Position numbers and translations under genes: made by a program. 51,029 bases of DNA. It comes from Gammaproteobacteria bacterium (lineage in GTDB: Bacteria > Pseudomonadota > Gammaproteobacteria > Acidiferrobacterales > SPGG2). Below are positions 1 to 7,888 of this stretch, piece by piece (position 1 is the first letter of the stretch; every line of letters begins with the position of its first letter). Under the pieces are notes generated by a model. That model ran no database searches. It was not told where the DNA came from and worked only from the letters and a program-made list of their open reading frames with translations. Location: assembly GCA_029861845.1 (NCBI GenBank), contig JAOTYM010000015.1, positions 1 through 51,029 on the forward strand, read 5' to 3'.

Positions 1-1
1 C

Positions 2-676
2 AGCTCTCCACGATCATCTACGATCGGGCTCACCCCCGAGAGCCACGTGGTGGCTTACGACGAAGAGGGCGGTGGATGGGCGAGCCGTCTGCTGTGGACG
101 CTCGATGTCATCAACCATCCACATTTTTCGCTGCTCAACGGTGGCATTTGTTCCTGGCTTACGGAGGGTCATCCAGTCACGGATGAACTCGAGGACAAAG
201 CCCCGAGTACTTGCAAGGTCTCGTGCGGCGCCCGTAGATGGGTGGACAAAAATTACATCATGGAACGCCTGGACGATCCTTCGGTGGCGATTGTCGATGC
301 CAGAAGTCGTGCTGAGTTCATCGGTGAAGATATACGTGCCAAGCGCGGCGGACATATACCCGGCGCAGTCAATCTCAATTGGGTAACTACCATGGATCGG
401 GGGCGGAAACTTCGCCTAAAACCGGATGAAGTACTTCGCGAAACTTTATCCGAACTGGGAGTTACGCCCGACAAGGAGGTAATCGTCTACTGTCAGACAC
501 ACCACCGCTCCTCGCATACCTACATCATGCTCAAAGCCCTTGGATTCACCAATGTAAAGGCGTACCCCGGTTCCTGGGCAGAATGGGGCAACAGCCCTGA
601 TACCCCAATCGAGCGAGACGGTGGCCCGACCTCCGTATCCGGCGATGCTTATACAGCCAAGACCATTGGGAAATGA
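2..676 (+). CDS. Thiosulfate/3-mercaptopyruvate sulfurtransferase, two rhodanese domains, 5' end cut by window
   Basis: The reading frame is open from base 2, so the gene starts before the window. The first visible part is the end of an N-terminal rhodanese domain (VVAYDEEGGGWASRLLW followed by LNGG.CSW), whose active-site Cys position is not a Cys, as expected for the inactive first domain of tandem rhodaneses. The second domain carries the catalytic loop CQTHHRSS; the Cys codon is at 491-493. The protein ends PGSWAEWGNSPDTPIE..., typical of this family. Such enzymes move sulfane sulfur from thiosulfate or 3-mercaptopyruvate to a thiophilic acceptor. The choice between these two donors cannot be made from what is visible. 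Next to it lies a probable organosulfur enzyme (1273-2493), but on the other strand, so a shared role is only a guess. Confidence 0.9.
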   Translation, partial: SSPRSSTIGLTPESHVVAYDEEGGGWASRLLWTLDVINHPHFSLLNGGICSWLTEGHPVTDELEDKAPSTCKVSCGARRWVDKNYIMERLDDPSVAIVDARSRAEFIGEDIRAKRGGHIPGAVNLNWVTTMDRGRKLRLKPDEVLRETLSELGVTPDKEVIVYCQTHHRSSHTYIMLKALGFTNVKAYPGSWAEWGNSPDTPIERDGGPTSVSGDAYTAKTIGK

Positions 677-716
677 AAAAGTAACCTTAAACCCACTTTC
701 AGCAACGAAAACCAGT

Positions 717-870
717 TTACTCCTTTTTCTTGCCGATCCCTGACAAGTTGGCCTCGGCGCAATTCGCCCCATTAGACGAGCTGCCGTCGGCTTCGAAACC
801 TTGAAACTTTACAGGCAGCCGCTCGCCACTGAACCAGCGTCGGCTGTTTTGCAGCGTGTAAGCAGATCTT
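717..870 (-). pseudogene. Broken 3' fragment of the M23 lipoprotein gene found at 3468-4205
   Basis: Read on the minus strand, this stretch gives LQNSRRWFSGERLPVKF and then FEADG, matching the C-terminal part of the intact M23 gene (LQNSPRWFDGEGLPAQF, FEADG). At DNA level the match also covers the sequence just after the stop codon (shared acccac...caacgaaa motif). Near base 785 the fragment has one base fewer than the intact copy (gagctgccgtcgg against aagctgcccgtcgg), which shifts the frame so that the end reads SSSNGANCAEANLSGIG. Similarity fades beyond about 870 and the catalytic domain is absent. It is a non-functional partial duplicate in the same orientation as the intact gene. Confidence 0.75.
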
Positions 871-981
871 GGTGTAGCGACCTCGGTGACGCTCGAACTG
901 AGCACTATGAGCGTTAATCAGCGACGCCGAGACACGTATGAGCGCCTCTATGCCTAACGGTGCGTGCTCAACAAGGCATGG

Positions 982-1152
982 TCAGAACGTACCATCGTAA
1001 CTTTTGCGGCTGATACGACAGGCGATCAGAGCGGATTGTTTTTGCGTTAGAGCACCAGCCAGCTCCTTTTCCAAAGACACGCGACTATCGGCCCAGGCGC
1101 CATGTATATGCGTTGCCCTGGCGATGGTGACGAAGTCAGCCGCGTTAAAAAT
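982..1152 (-). pseudogene. Probable C-terminal remnant of a thiamine-diphosphate-dependent (acetolactate-synthase-like) enzyme
   Basis: The minus frame reads SIFNAADFVTIARA, then GAWADSRVSLEKELAGAL, then SALIACRISRKSYDGTF and a stop. The pattern (aromatic-Asn-x-Asp-Phe-x-x-hydrophobic-Ala, a Glu/Leu-rich helix, Ala-Leu-Ile-x-x-x-Ile, final Tyr-Asp-Gly) is how many ThDP-binding C-terminal domains of the IlvB/decarboxylase superfamily end. No related sequence precedes it upstream and no full-length frame exists, so it looks like a decayed gene end. Recognition is from memory of the family pattern only. The frame could also be chance. Confidence 0.4.
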
Positions 1153-1233
1153 CGACGCCGACGTTCTCATGTCCGCTGTTGCGCTGCTTGAGGCGACAAG
1201 CACACCGGCGGCGCCACTGGTATTGGCGGCATC

Positions 1234-1250
1234 CCGACTCGTAGAGTCGG
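1234..1250 (-). terminator. Short hairpin just after the desulfinase-like gene
   Basis: A perfect 7-bp stem (ccgactc/gagtcgg) with a 3-base loop sits 23 bases downstream of the stop of the minus-strand gene at 1273. There is no T-run, so it is at best a weak or Rho-assisted 3' end. Confidence 0.3.
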
Positions 1251-1272
1251 TGGGACCGTAAGGTCTGCCGCG

Positions 1273-2493
1273 TTAGTCGTGCTCAGCAGCTTTGGAAGGA
1301 TTTGAGTTGGAACGCTCCCGGTAGCCGTCACGGGTTTGTGGCAGCTTACGGTCGAGTAACTTCGATGCCACCACCGTGCGGAGTATTTGTGCAGTGCCGC
1401 CACCGATGGTGAACATTCGAGCGTCCCGCGCCATACGCTCCAAGGGCAGGTTACGCGAATAACCGGAGGCACCAAACAGCTGCAGTGCATCGTTGGTGAC
1501 TCGAATCGCCGATTCAGACGCCAGTATCTTGGCCCGAGCCGCTTCGGAAACATCCGGAAACCCATCTCCAGCAGCGGCGGCCGCTTGGTAAATAAGCGCG
1601 CGTGCGGCCTCCAACTCTATATCCATGTCGACCAGCATCCATTGTAAACCTTGAAACTCGCAGATCGGTCGCCCGAACTGCTTACGTTGTTGAACATATT
1701 CGAGCGCCAAATCGAAGGCCCCCTGCGCGATGCCGAGGGCCACCGTCGCGGCCCCGACCCGCTGGGCGTTGTAGGCATTCATGAGGGCGGCGAATCCTTT
1801 GGCTAATCCCTGTGGTGGTTGAATTAATCTATCCTCCGGCAGCTCCAGATCTTCGAAGATCACCTCGGTTTCGGGTATGCCGCGCAGACCCATAGCAGGT
1901 TCCCGGCTACCGATATTCAGACCCTTGTCTTGTGCTCGGATGGCGACAAATCCCCCAATTCCCTGTGGGACACCGTTTTCGAACACTCGTGCAAAAATGA
2001 GATGTAGTTTCGAGACACCACCGCCAGTGATCCAATGTTTGCGGCCGTTAAGGACATAACGATCGCCCTTCTTGTCAGCGCGCGTCGTCATTTCCGTTGC
2101 GGCGCTGCCGGCCTCAGGTTCGGTGATGCAGATGGCAGGTTTGTCACCGGCTAACACCAATTTAGCGGCCACCCTCTTTTGTTCCTCACTACCGTACTTC
2201 ATGATGGCGCCAATGGCTCCCATGTTGCCTTCAACGACGATGCGCCCGGTCACGCCGCAGACTTTGGCCATCTCTTCGATCACCAATACGGCGTCCATAT
2301 AGGTCAATCCCAGCCCGCCGTACTTCTCAGGGATTGTCATGCCCATATACCCGGCGCTGGTCAAGGCCCTCACATTGTCCCAGGGATAAGCTTCGCTGCG
2401 GTCGACATCCGCAGCTCGGGGCGCGATCGCTTTCTGGGCGAGTGTCCGGGCGTGTTGTTGCAGGTCGCGCTGGGCATCAGCAAGTTGGATCAT
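1273..2493 (-). CDS. Acyl-CoA dehydrogenase family protein, probable 3-sulfinopropionyl-CoA desulfinase
   Basis: The 406-residue protein has the full acyl-CoA dehydrogenase fold: N-terminal helical part (1-115), beta domain with ITEPEAGSAATEM and WITGG (about 122-158), and C-terminal helices with the Arg-Lys-Gln-Phe-Gly-Arg-Pro FAD signature. Both places where dehydrogenases keep the catalytic Glu are changed: the Tyr-Glu-Gly-Thr motif reads IGGGTAQILR, and the alternative site used by isovaleryl-CoA dehydrogenase reads NAQR, with Gln244. Residue 84 is Arg (VTGR). As I recall the family, loss of the base together with Arg84 and a Gln near 246 marks Acd, the desulfinase that cleaves sulfinate from 3-sulfinopropionyl-CoA to give propionyl-CoA and sulfite without net oxidation. 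Start ATG at 2493 has an AAGGGA ribosome site. No CoA transferase or ligase for the substrate is seen in this window. Alternative: another base-less acyl-CoA dehydrogenase homologue. Confidence 0.7.
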   Translation of the reverse strand: MIQLADAQRDLQQHARTLAQKAIAPRAADVDRSEAYPWDNVRALTSAGYMGMTIPEKYGGLGLTYMDAVLVIEEMAKVCGVTGRIVVEGNMGAIGAIMKYGSEEQKRVAAKLVLAGDKPAICITEPEAGSAATEMTTRADKKGDRYVLNGRKHWITGGGVSKLHLIFARVFENGVPQGIGGFVAIRAQDKGLNIGSREPAMGLRGIPETEVIFEDLELPEDRLIQPPQGLAKGFAALMNAYNAQRVGAATVALGIAQGAFDLALEYVQQRKQFGRPICEFQGLQWMLVDMDIELEAARALIYQAAAAAGDGFPDVSEAARAKILASESAIRVTNDALQLFGASGYSRNLPLERMARDARMFTIGGGTAQILRTVVASKLLDRKLPQTRDGYRERSNSNPSKAAEHD

Positions 2494-2518
2494 GTCTCGT
2501 TTCCCTTGTCGCGATAGC

Positions 2519-2695
2519 TTAGATCAGTTCGTCCTTGCGCAACTGTTCCGGTTCCGCCGCGCTTATGGCGGGAACGCGGGTTTTCTTTGCTCCAGAGGCA
2601 GGCAGGGCTAAGCCTGCCGAAAGGACTAGGGCAAGCGCATAGTGTGCTGATCGTCGTCTTAGAAGTGTGTTCGCCAGCACCTGTTTCCCGGCCAT
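2519..2695 (-). CDS. Small putative exported protein, doubtful
   Basis: A 58-residue frame starts at ATG 2695 and stops 25 bases before the desulfinase-like gene. It has a basic N-terminus (TLLRRRSAHY), a hydrophobic stretch (ALALVLSAGLALPASG) and a short charged tail ending LRKDELI, so it could be an exported peptide or an uncleaved signal-anchor protein. A weak GGAG lies 12 bases before the ATG. The coding stretch contains a 6-bp hairpin (ggcagg/cctgcc) near 2598-2616. I recognise no family. It may be a chance frame in the leader of the downstream gene. Confidence 0.25.
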   Translation of the reverse strand: MAGKQVLANTLLRRRSAHYALALVLSAGLALPASGAKKTRVPAISAAEPEQLRKDELI

Positions 2696-2856
2696 CGTTC
2701 GTTCGGTCTCCAACAGCTATAGGTTTGCCCGGAACGAAAGCACAATCCTAATGGATAATACCACGCGCACAAAATTAATTACGGCTCGCCACGATCAGCA
2801 CCGAGCTGGTTCTCATGTATCATATATTTCTGCGCTAATGTGGAGAGCAGGCGAGT

Positions 2857-3327
2857 ATGGCGACTAGCGAAAAGCATCCAGAAGGTCAGTGCCAATGCGG
2901 CAATATTCGATATCGACTCACCGGTGAACCGCTGACACTTTACATCTGTCACTGTATTCATTGCCAAAAACAGTCCTCTAGCGCCTTTGGGATGTCTCTG
3001 TGGGTAAATCGAGACGAGATCGAGTTTTTGTCCGGCGAACCAAAGTTCTGGACAACCAGAGGTGACAGTGGCGCGACGAAGATTTGCGCCTTTTGCGGTA
3101 ACTGCGGTTCACGCATTTACCACGCTTCCAACAACGATCAAGAACCATGTAGCCTTAAGGCAGGAACGCTCAACGATACCTCGTGGTTACGGCCCATAGC
3201 CCATATTTGGACTAAGCGCGCACAGCCTTGGGTGTCAATTAATCAAGAGTGGTATCGCTGTTTTGACGACGAGCCAGACGATGATGAACTATTACGACTG
3301 TGGCGGGACTCGCATCGGTCAACGTAA
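2857..3327 (+). CDS. GFA/CENP-V family zinc-binding protein
   Basis: The 156-residue protein has the cysteine pattern of the GFA fold: GQCQCGNIRY near the N-terminus, then YICHCIHCQKQS, then ICAFCGNCGSRIY. In the founding enzyme these cysteines bind two zinc ions and the fold binds glutathione to trap formaldehyde. Most members, however, are uncharacterised and glutathione-formaldehyde activity should not be assumed. The Gly-Ser-Arg-Ile-Tyr after the last Cys pair and the later aromatic SWLRPIAHIWTKRAQPW segment are typical. Start ATG at 2857 follows a GAGAG/AGGCGA purine run. It stands alone on the plus strand between minus-strand genes. Confidence 0.85.
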   Translation: MATSEKHPEGQCQCGNIRYRLTGEPLTLYICHCIHCQKQSSSAFGMSLWVNRDEIEFLSGEPKFWTTRGDSGATKICAFCGNCGSRIYHASNNDQEPCSLKAGTLNDTSWLRPIAHIWTKRAQPWVSINQEWYRCFDDEPDDDELLRLWRDSHRST

Positions 3328-3467
3328 GTCACCCGTTGTAGTCCCTCGACCGATTGATGTAAGCCTTCAACCTTTTTTCTTTTTTTAACGTCAATTATTG
3401 AACTTTTCGATCGCAGCACACTTCCGCGCGAGGGCGCGGCGTTTTCGGAGCAAACCCACCAACGAAA

Positions 3468-4205
3468 CTACTTTACCCCTTTTTCTTTACGCCGGCCTCT
3501 GACAAGTTGGCCCCGGCGCGGCTCGCCCCGTTGGACAAGCTGCCCGTCGGCTTCGAAAGCTTGAAACTGAGCGGGTAGCCCCTCGCCATCGAACCAGCGT
3601 GGGCTGTTTTGAAGATGGTAATGAAGATGCGGCTCACTGGAACGACCGCTGTTCCCACATGCGGCAACCTGCTGTCCGGCAACGACGCGCTCGCCGACAG
3701 ACACCTTTATTGATCCCGGCTTAAGGTGTGCCATCATGGAGAACTCGTTGCGCCCGTGATCGATTACGAGGTAGTTTCCCGGATGGTTGGCCTCGAACTT
3801 GCCAGGCTTATTCTCCGGTAGCCCATCCTTGACGTCGACTACCTGACCATCGCCCGGCGCGAGGATCGGCCTACCATAGCAGTAGTAGTGCTCGTTGCGA
3901 CTACCATCCGAACGGTGCGACTTGCCTGCGGACCACTCTGCGATTAGGCCGGGAGACGGTTGGAGGCTCGGACGCAGGACGAGCAGATCGACGGCGAAAC
4001 GCTGATCCTGAGAGATAGCGTGCTGGTTCTGTGCAAGCGTTCGCCCTCCCCAAGCTACAAACCAGGCACCCTCGAAGGGAAGGCGGAGATCTGCTTTGGT
4101 TTCGTAGTCGAGAAAACGGCTCGGGGCTTCGGTCGGAACTGGGGTGCTGCGATCGCACGCGAGCAGCATAGCCAGCATAAAAAGGCAAAGGGCCTGTCGC
4201 AGCAA
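3468..4205 (-). CDS. M23 family metallopeptidase lipoprotein (LytM-type)
   Basis: The 245-residue protein begins with a lipoprotein signal (MLRQALCLFMLAMLLAC, Cys17 as the lipidation site) and ends with an M23 endopeptidase domain. The zinc-binding His-x-His occurs as PHLHYHL. The upstream Asp ligand is in QRFAVDLL, and the region ILAPGDGQVVDV...NYLVIDHG is the usual core. The family cleaves peptide crosslinks in peptidoglycan, or when catalytically weak acts as an activator. The start is a TTG at 4205: an in-frame stop lies 8 codons upstream, a GCAGAGAG purine stretch precedes it, and it gives a complete signal peptide. The next ATG (codon 10) would lose the basic N-terminus. A broken copy of the 3' end is at 717-870. 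The tail is unusually basic (RRGQLVRGRRKEKGVK). Confidence 0.85.
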   Translation of the reverse strand: MLRQALCLFMLAMLLACDRSTPVPTEAPSRFLDYETKADLRLPFEGAWFVAWGGRTLAQNQHAISQDQRFAVDLLVLRPSLQPSPGLIAEWSAGKSHRSDGSRNEHYYCYGRPILAPGDGQVVDVKDGLPENKPGKFEANHPGNYLVIDHGRNEFSMMAHLKPGSIKVSVGERVVAGQQVAACGNSGRSSEPHLHYHLQNSPRWFDGEGLPAQFQAFEADGQLVQRGEPRRGQLVRGRRKEKGVK

Positions 4206-4625
4206 TGGGCTCTCTCTGCCACCACCTAACTGTCAAACTCAGCCACGCATTGGTGCGTGGCTGCGTGGTTAGGTAGCATTTGTCTTGAGCTTTACGAACA
4301 TCATCAAGATAGAAAAGATAATCACCGAACACCAGTAGCCTGCAACCAATGCTCGAAATAAGCAAAAACGACCGCGCCAATCCCTCGCTTGAACGCCGAC
4401 CAAGACGCCCGTGAGGAGGCGCGCTAGGGACCCCGGCGTCCGTCCATCGGCACACGGATGTGCCGTCGGCGGACCCACCGGGTCTACGAAGGCAGTGAGG
4501 GGACCCGCCGCGTTGCGGGCGCAGGCGTGAATGGCTTTGGTAACTCTCGCTGAAACGAAAGTAACCTGCGTATGGGGGGTCGGCACCCCGCTAATACCAC
4601 CCGCGGCGCGGGCACCTTCGAGGGG
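4206..4625. other. Intergenic stretch without a convincing gene
   Basis: The stretch holds GC-rich sequence with several small inverted repeats, for example cacgcattggtgcgtg at 4243-4258. A 105-residue minus frame (4269-4586) is proline/alanine-rich, has no ribosome site and no known fold, and ends in a hydrophobic run. It resembles the spurious frames that repetitive intergenic DNA produces in GC-rich gammaproteobacteria. Promoter elements for the minus-strand M23 gene would be expected near 4210-4300 but none is clear. Confidence 0.4.
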
Positions 4626-7079
4626 TTACCCCTTACCCTTCTGCGACGTCGACGCCGGCAGCGCCAAAGTTTCAGGCGCTTCTTTCTTCAGCGGAAATTC
4701 ATAACTTCCGCCCGGCTGAAGTTCCAAAATCTCCCCTCCCACCTTAACCGTCACCGGCTCCGGTCCGTCCCCCTCGACAGACAAGGTAAACTTGTCATCA
4801 TCGATATCCAACTCATACCACTGTTTATGATGTCGTAGCCTCAGATGCAGGCCATGCAGGTGTTCTGGCAACCGTGGGTTAAAGGCAATAATATCGCCAG
4901 TGGTATCGATTTCGGCATAGTGCCGCAACACGATATCGACCGTCCCCGCCATAGCCCCGAGGTGGATGCCCTCTGCCGTGGTCCCGCCCTGGGCATCGGA
5001 GACATCGCTCTCTAGCGCCTCGAGGAACATGGCCCAGGCGGCACTGCGATCGATTCGATCCAACACCGAGGCATGCACGACTTTGCTTAACGTAGAACCA
5101 TGCGACGTGCGCTGCATGTAGTAATCGATATTGCGACGAATCATGTCGTCGTCGAATTCATAACCGAGCTGATTGAAGATACGTCGCAACTCCGCCTCCG
5201 GCAGCAGATAAAACAACATGCAGACATCGGCCTGCTTAGATACCTTGTAGCGATCGGGCGAGTCGCCTTCCGCTTTCAGTACACGATCCAGGCGTTCGAT
5301 ATTGCCGTACTTCTTGCGATAACCATCCCAATCAAATTCTTCCAGGTCTTCATAACCTTCGAACTGATTAATGATGCCGCCGTCTTGAAACGAGATCATC
5401 ATCTTGTAGGTGATATCGATCCAACGCTTGGTCTCTTCACTACGTAGTTTAAGTTTTTCCTTGAGCTCACGGCGCGCCTGCGGCATCAACATATCCAGCA
5501 CCTGTAGGGCGCGCTCCAATACCCACACCACCATGACATTGGTGTAGGCATTGTTGTTCAGCCCCGGTTTATCGGCACCGGGATACTTCTCGTGATACTC
5601 ATCCGGCCCCATGACCCCGTGGATCTCGAAGCGTTTGCGCTTCTTGTTGTAGGTGGCGATGCTGGCCCAGAAGCGCGCAATTTCGACAATCATCTCGGCC
5701 CCGTGGGTGGCCATGAATTCCCTGTCGTCGGTGAGCATGTAGTACTGCCAGGTGTTATAGGCGATGGCGATATTGACGTGGCGTTGAAAGCGCGAGCTAT
5801 CCGGCCCCCAGGTGCCCGAGCGCGGATTCAAATGCATGACCTGGGTCTCTTCGCGACCGTTGCTGCCGCTCTGCCACGGATACATGGCGCCTTCGAAGCC
5901 CTCTTCGCGGGCCAGCCGGCGCGCCATGCTCAGCCGACGATAGCGATAGAGCAGGAGATTGCGTGTCACATCGGGCACGCGGTAGGTGTAGAACGGAAAG
6001 ATATACAACTCGTCCCAAAAGATGTGGCCGCGATAGGCCTCGCCGTGCCAGCCGCGCGCCGGCACCCCGAAGTCCAGGCCAATACTATTGGGCGACACGC
6101 TTTGCAGCAGGTGAAAGATGTGCAAGCGCAACATCATCTGCTCGGAATTGTGCGACCTGATACGCACATCGCATTTGCGCCACAGCGACTTCCAAGCGCG
6201 GGTGTGGGGCGGCAGTAGTTCACTAAAGCGTCCACAACGCTTGACCGCTTGTTGTGCCTCGTACGAGGATTCAGTGATAGCCTTATCGCGCGAGTTATAG
6301 AGCGCCACGATCTTCTCGATGGTGAGCGTTTGCCCTTCATCGATGTCGTACGCAAGCTCCTGGCCAATCATGGATCCGTCATGAAAGGTCTTTCGCCTGG
6401 CGTCTATCTCTTCGCCATTGTCATAGATACGGGTGCGCGCCGCCTGCCCCATCTCGATACGCGATTGGTTGGTTTGCACCAGCAAGAATACGGTGTCGCT
6501 AGCGGACTCACCCAGATCCAGCGTTTCCAAGTGCGTTGAATTGAGCGCGCGATAACGCGCCACCCCGGCGTTGATCACCGAGCCATCCAGGGCCGAGCGC
6601 ACCTGCATGCGTCCGGACCAGTTCTCGGCCGTGATCGCATACTCGATGCCGGCCAAGTGCCGGTCGGCCATGTGTACGATGCGCCTAGAGGTCACGGTGG
6701 ACTCGCGCCCCTGGTGATCGCGAAAGCGCACGCGGCGATTGAGGATGCCGCCCTTCATATCGAGCTCTTGGTGATAGTTCAGGATCTCGACCGCCATCAA
6801 GTTGAACCAGTCGCCATCCTCGGGGCGGAATTTGAGTAACAACCAGTTGGGGAAATTGACCAGGTCTTCGTTGGTGATGGTGCGCCCGGCCACCTGGCTA
6901 TCCAGCCGGTTGTAACCGCCGGCGAGATAGGTGCCGGGATAGTGGATGGCCTCATCGGCCTGGCATTCCTCCGCCGCCCCGCGGGTGGCAAAGCCGCCAT
7001 TGCCGAGCGTGCACAGCGCCTCGCGCAGCGGTTCGTGCTTGGGATCGAAGCCTTCGTACACCAGCGACCATTGCTTCAT
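4626..7079 (-). CDS. Glycoside hydrolase family 65 phosphorylase, probably trehalose phosphorylase
   Basis: The 817-residue protein is a full-length GH65 enzyme: N-terminal beta-sandwich domain, then an (alpha/alpha)6 barrel. The catalytic acid motif GVMGPDEYHE is present, as is the phosphate-loop segment HGSTLSKVVHAS. Family members split alpha-glucosides (trehalose, maltose, kojibiose, nigerose) with inorganic phosphate to give beta-glucose 1-phosphate. No signal peptide, so cytosolic. ATG 7079 overlaps the stop of otsB (TGATG), implying translational coupling. A TTG one codon earlier is less likely. Placed with otsA, otsB and a beta-phosphoglucomutase-like HAD, trehalose (or trehalose 6-phosphate) is the most likely substrate, but sequence alone does not fix it. 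Confidence 0.85.
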   Translation of the reverse strand: MKQWSLVYEGFDPKHEPLREALCTLGNGGFATRGAAEECQADEAIHYPGTYLAGGYNRLDSQVAGRTITNEDLVNFPNWLLLKFRPEDGDWFNLMAVEILNYHQELDMKGGILNRRVRFRDHQGRESTVTSRRIVHMADRHLAGIEYAITAENWSGRMQVRSALDGSVINAGVARYRALNSTHLETLDLGESASDTVFLLVQTNQSRIEMGQAARTRIYDNGEEIDARRKTFHDGSMIGQELAYDIDEGQTLTIEKIVALYNSRDKAITESSYEAQQAVKRCGRFSELLPPHTRAWKSLWRKCDVRIRSHNSEQMMLRLHIFHLLQSVSPNSIGLDFGVPARGWHGEAYRGHIFWDELYIFPFYTYRVPDVTRNLLLYRYRRLSMARRLAREEGFEGAMYPWQSGSNGREETQVMHLNPRSGTWGPDSSRFQRHVNIAIAYNTWQYYMLTDDREFMATHGAEMIVEIARFWASIATYNKKRKRFEIHGVMGPDEYHEKYPGADKPGLNNNAYTNVMVVWVLERALQVLDMLMPQARRELKEKLKLRSEETKRWIDITYKMMISFQDGGIINQFEGYEDLEEFDWDGYRKKYGNIERLDRVLKAEGDSPDRYKVSKQADVCMLFYLLPEAELRRIFNQLGYEFDDDMIRRNIDYYMQRTSHGSTLSKVVHASVLDRIDRSAAWAMFLEALESDVSDAQGGTTAEGIHLGAMAGTVDIVLRHYAEIDTTGDIIAFNPRLPEHLHGLHLRLRHHKQWYELDIDDDKFTLSVEGDGPEPVTVKVGGEILELQPGGSYEFPLKKEAPETLALPASTSQKGKG

Positions 7080-7888
7080 CAATTGGATCCCCGCGCCAGA
7101 TCAGTCAGCACGTGTAAGAACCGTTGGGTCTCGTCGGTATCATGCAGGATATAGTCGGCCACCGATTCGCGTTCTTCGGTGCCGACGAGCACGCCGATGC
7201 CGCGTCCCTTCAGGGCCCGGAACGCATCCTCATCGGTGATGTCATCGCCGATATAGATGGGCACCACCTCGGGTCCGTCGAGGGCCAAGGTTTGTAATAA
7301 CAGCAACACCGCCTTGCCCTTGTCCCAATCGATCTTCGGTCTGATCTCGAACACCTTCTTACCGTGACGCTTATGTAGATTAGGATAGTCCGTCAGGGCC
7401 GCATCGACGACCCCTTCGATCTCGGCGACCCGCTGCGGCGCCACCAAACGGTAGTGCACCGATAGTGAGTAGGTCTTGTTCTCGACAAACGCCCCGTCGA
7501 TGTCGGCGATCTCTTGTGCGATGTGTTCGCTGATGGCGGCTACTGCTTCCGTAAACGGCTTGCCCTTGTCGCTATGCACGGTCGACGTGCCCGGGGTGCT
7601 GATCTCAAAGCCGTGGTTGCCGGAGTAAATCAGTTCTTCGAGCTTGACCAAGGCGGCGACATCGGCCAGTCCGCGGCCACTGACAATGGCGGTCGGACAC
7701 ACGGTGGCCAAGACCCGTATTGTTGCGCGCATCTCCGACGTCATGATCGCCAGTTCCGGTCGATCGACGATGGGAGTGAGGGTACCGTCATAGTCGAGGA
7801 ACACAGCCGGGCGTTTACCAGCGAGCCGCTTGCGGATATCGCCACTGTGTGCCAGGGCCGAGGGCAGATCAGCGATTAAACCAGTCAT
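7079..7888 (-). CDS. otsB: Trehalose-6-phosphate phosphatase
   Basis: The 269-residue HAD-IIB protein carries all trehalose-phosphatase motifs: DYDGTLTPI with the nucleophile and acid Asp, SGRGLADV, the Lys of KKVFEIRPKIDWDKGKA, and YIGDDITDEDAF. It removes phosphate from trehalose 6-phosphate in the cytosol, completing OtsA-dependent synthesis. The ATG at 7888 (MTGLIADL) is chosen because the frame upstream lies entirely inside the HAD gene and is low-complexity. This start overlaps the HAD stop by 20 bases, so the two are probably coupled. The gene lies between the HAD mutase and the GH65 phosphorylase, which matches the domain order of the mycobacterial fusion protein known as OtsB1. Confidence 0.92.
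   Translation of the reverse strand: MTGLIADLPSALAHSGDIRKRLAGKRPAVFLDYDGTLTPIVDRPELAIMTSEMRATIRVLATVCPTAIVSGRGLADVAALVKLEELIYSGNHGFEISTPGTSTVHSDKGKPFTEAVAAISEHIAQEIADIDGAFVENKTYSLSVHYRLVAPQRVAEIEGVVDAALTDYPNLHKRHGKKVFEIRPKIDWDKGKAVLLLLQTLALDGPEVVPIYIGDDITDEDAFRALKGRGIGVLVGTEERESVADYILHDTDETQRFLHVLTDLARGSN

Noticed and set aside
4269-4586. 105-residue minus frame in the gap between the M23 and GH65 genes
   Set aside because: Proline/alanine-rich, no ribosome site, no known fold; looks like a chance frame in GC-rich intergenic DNA.
5592-6218. 208-residue plus frame opposite the GH65 gene
   Set aside because: Antisense shadow of a conserved gene; no start signals or family.
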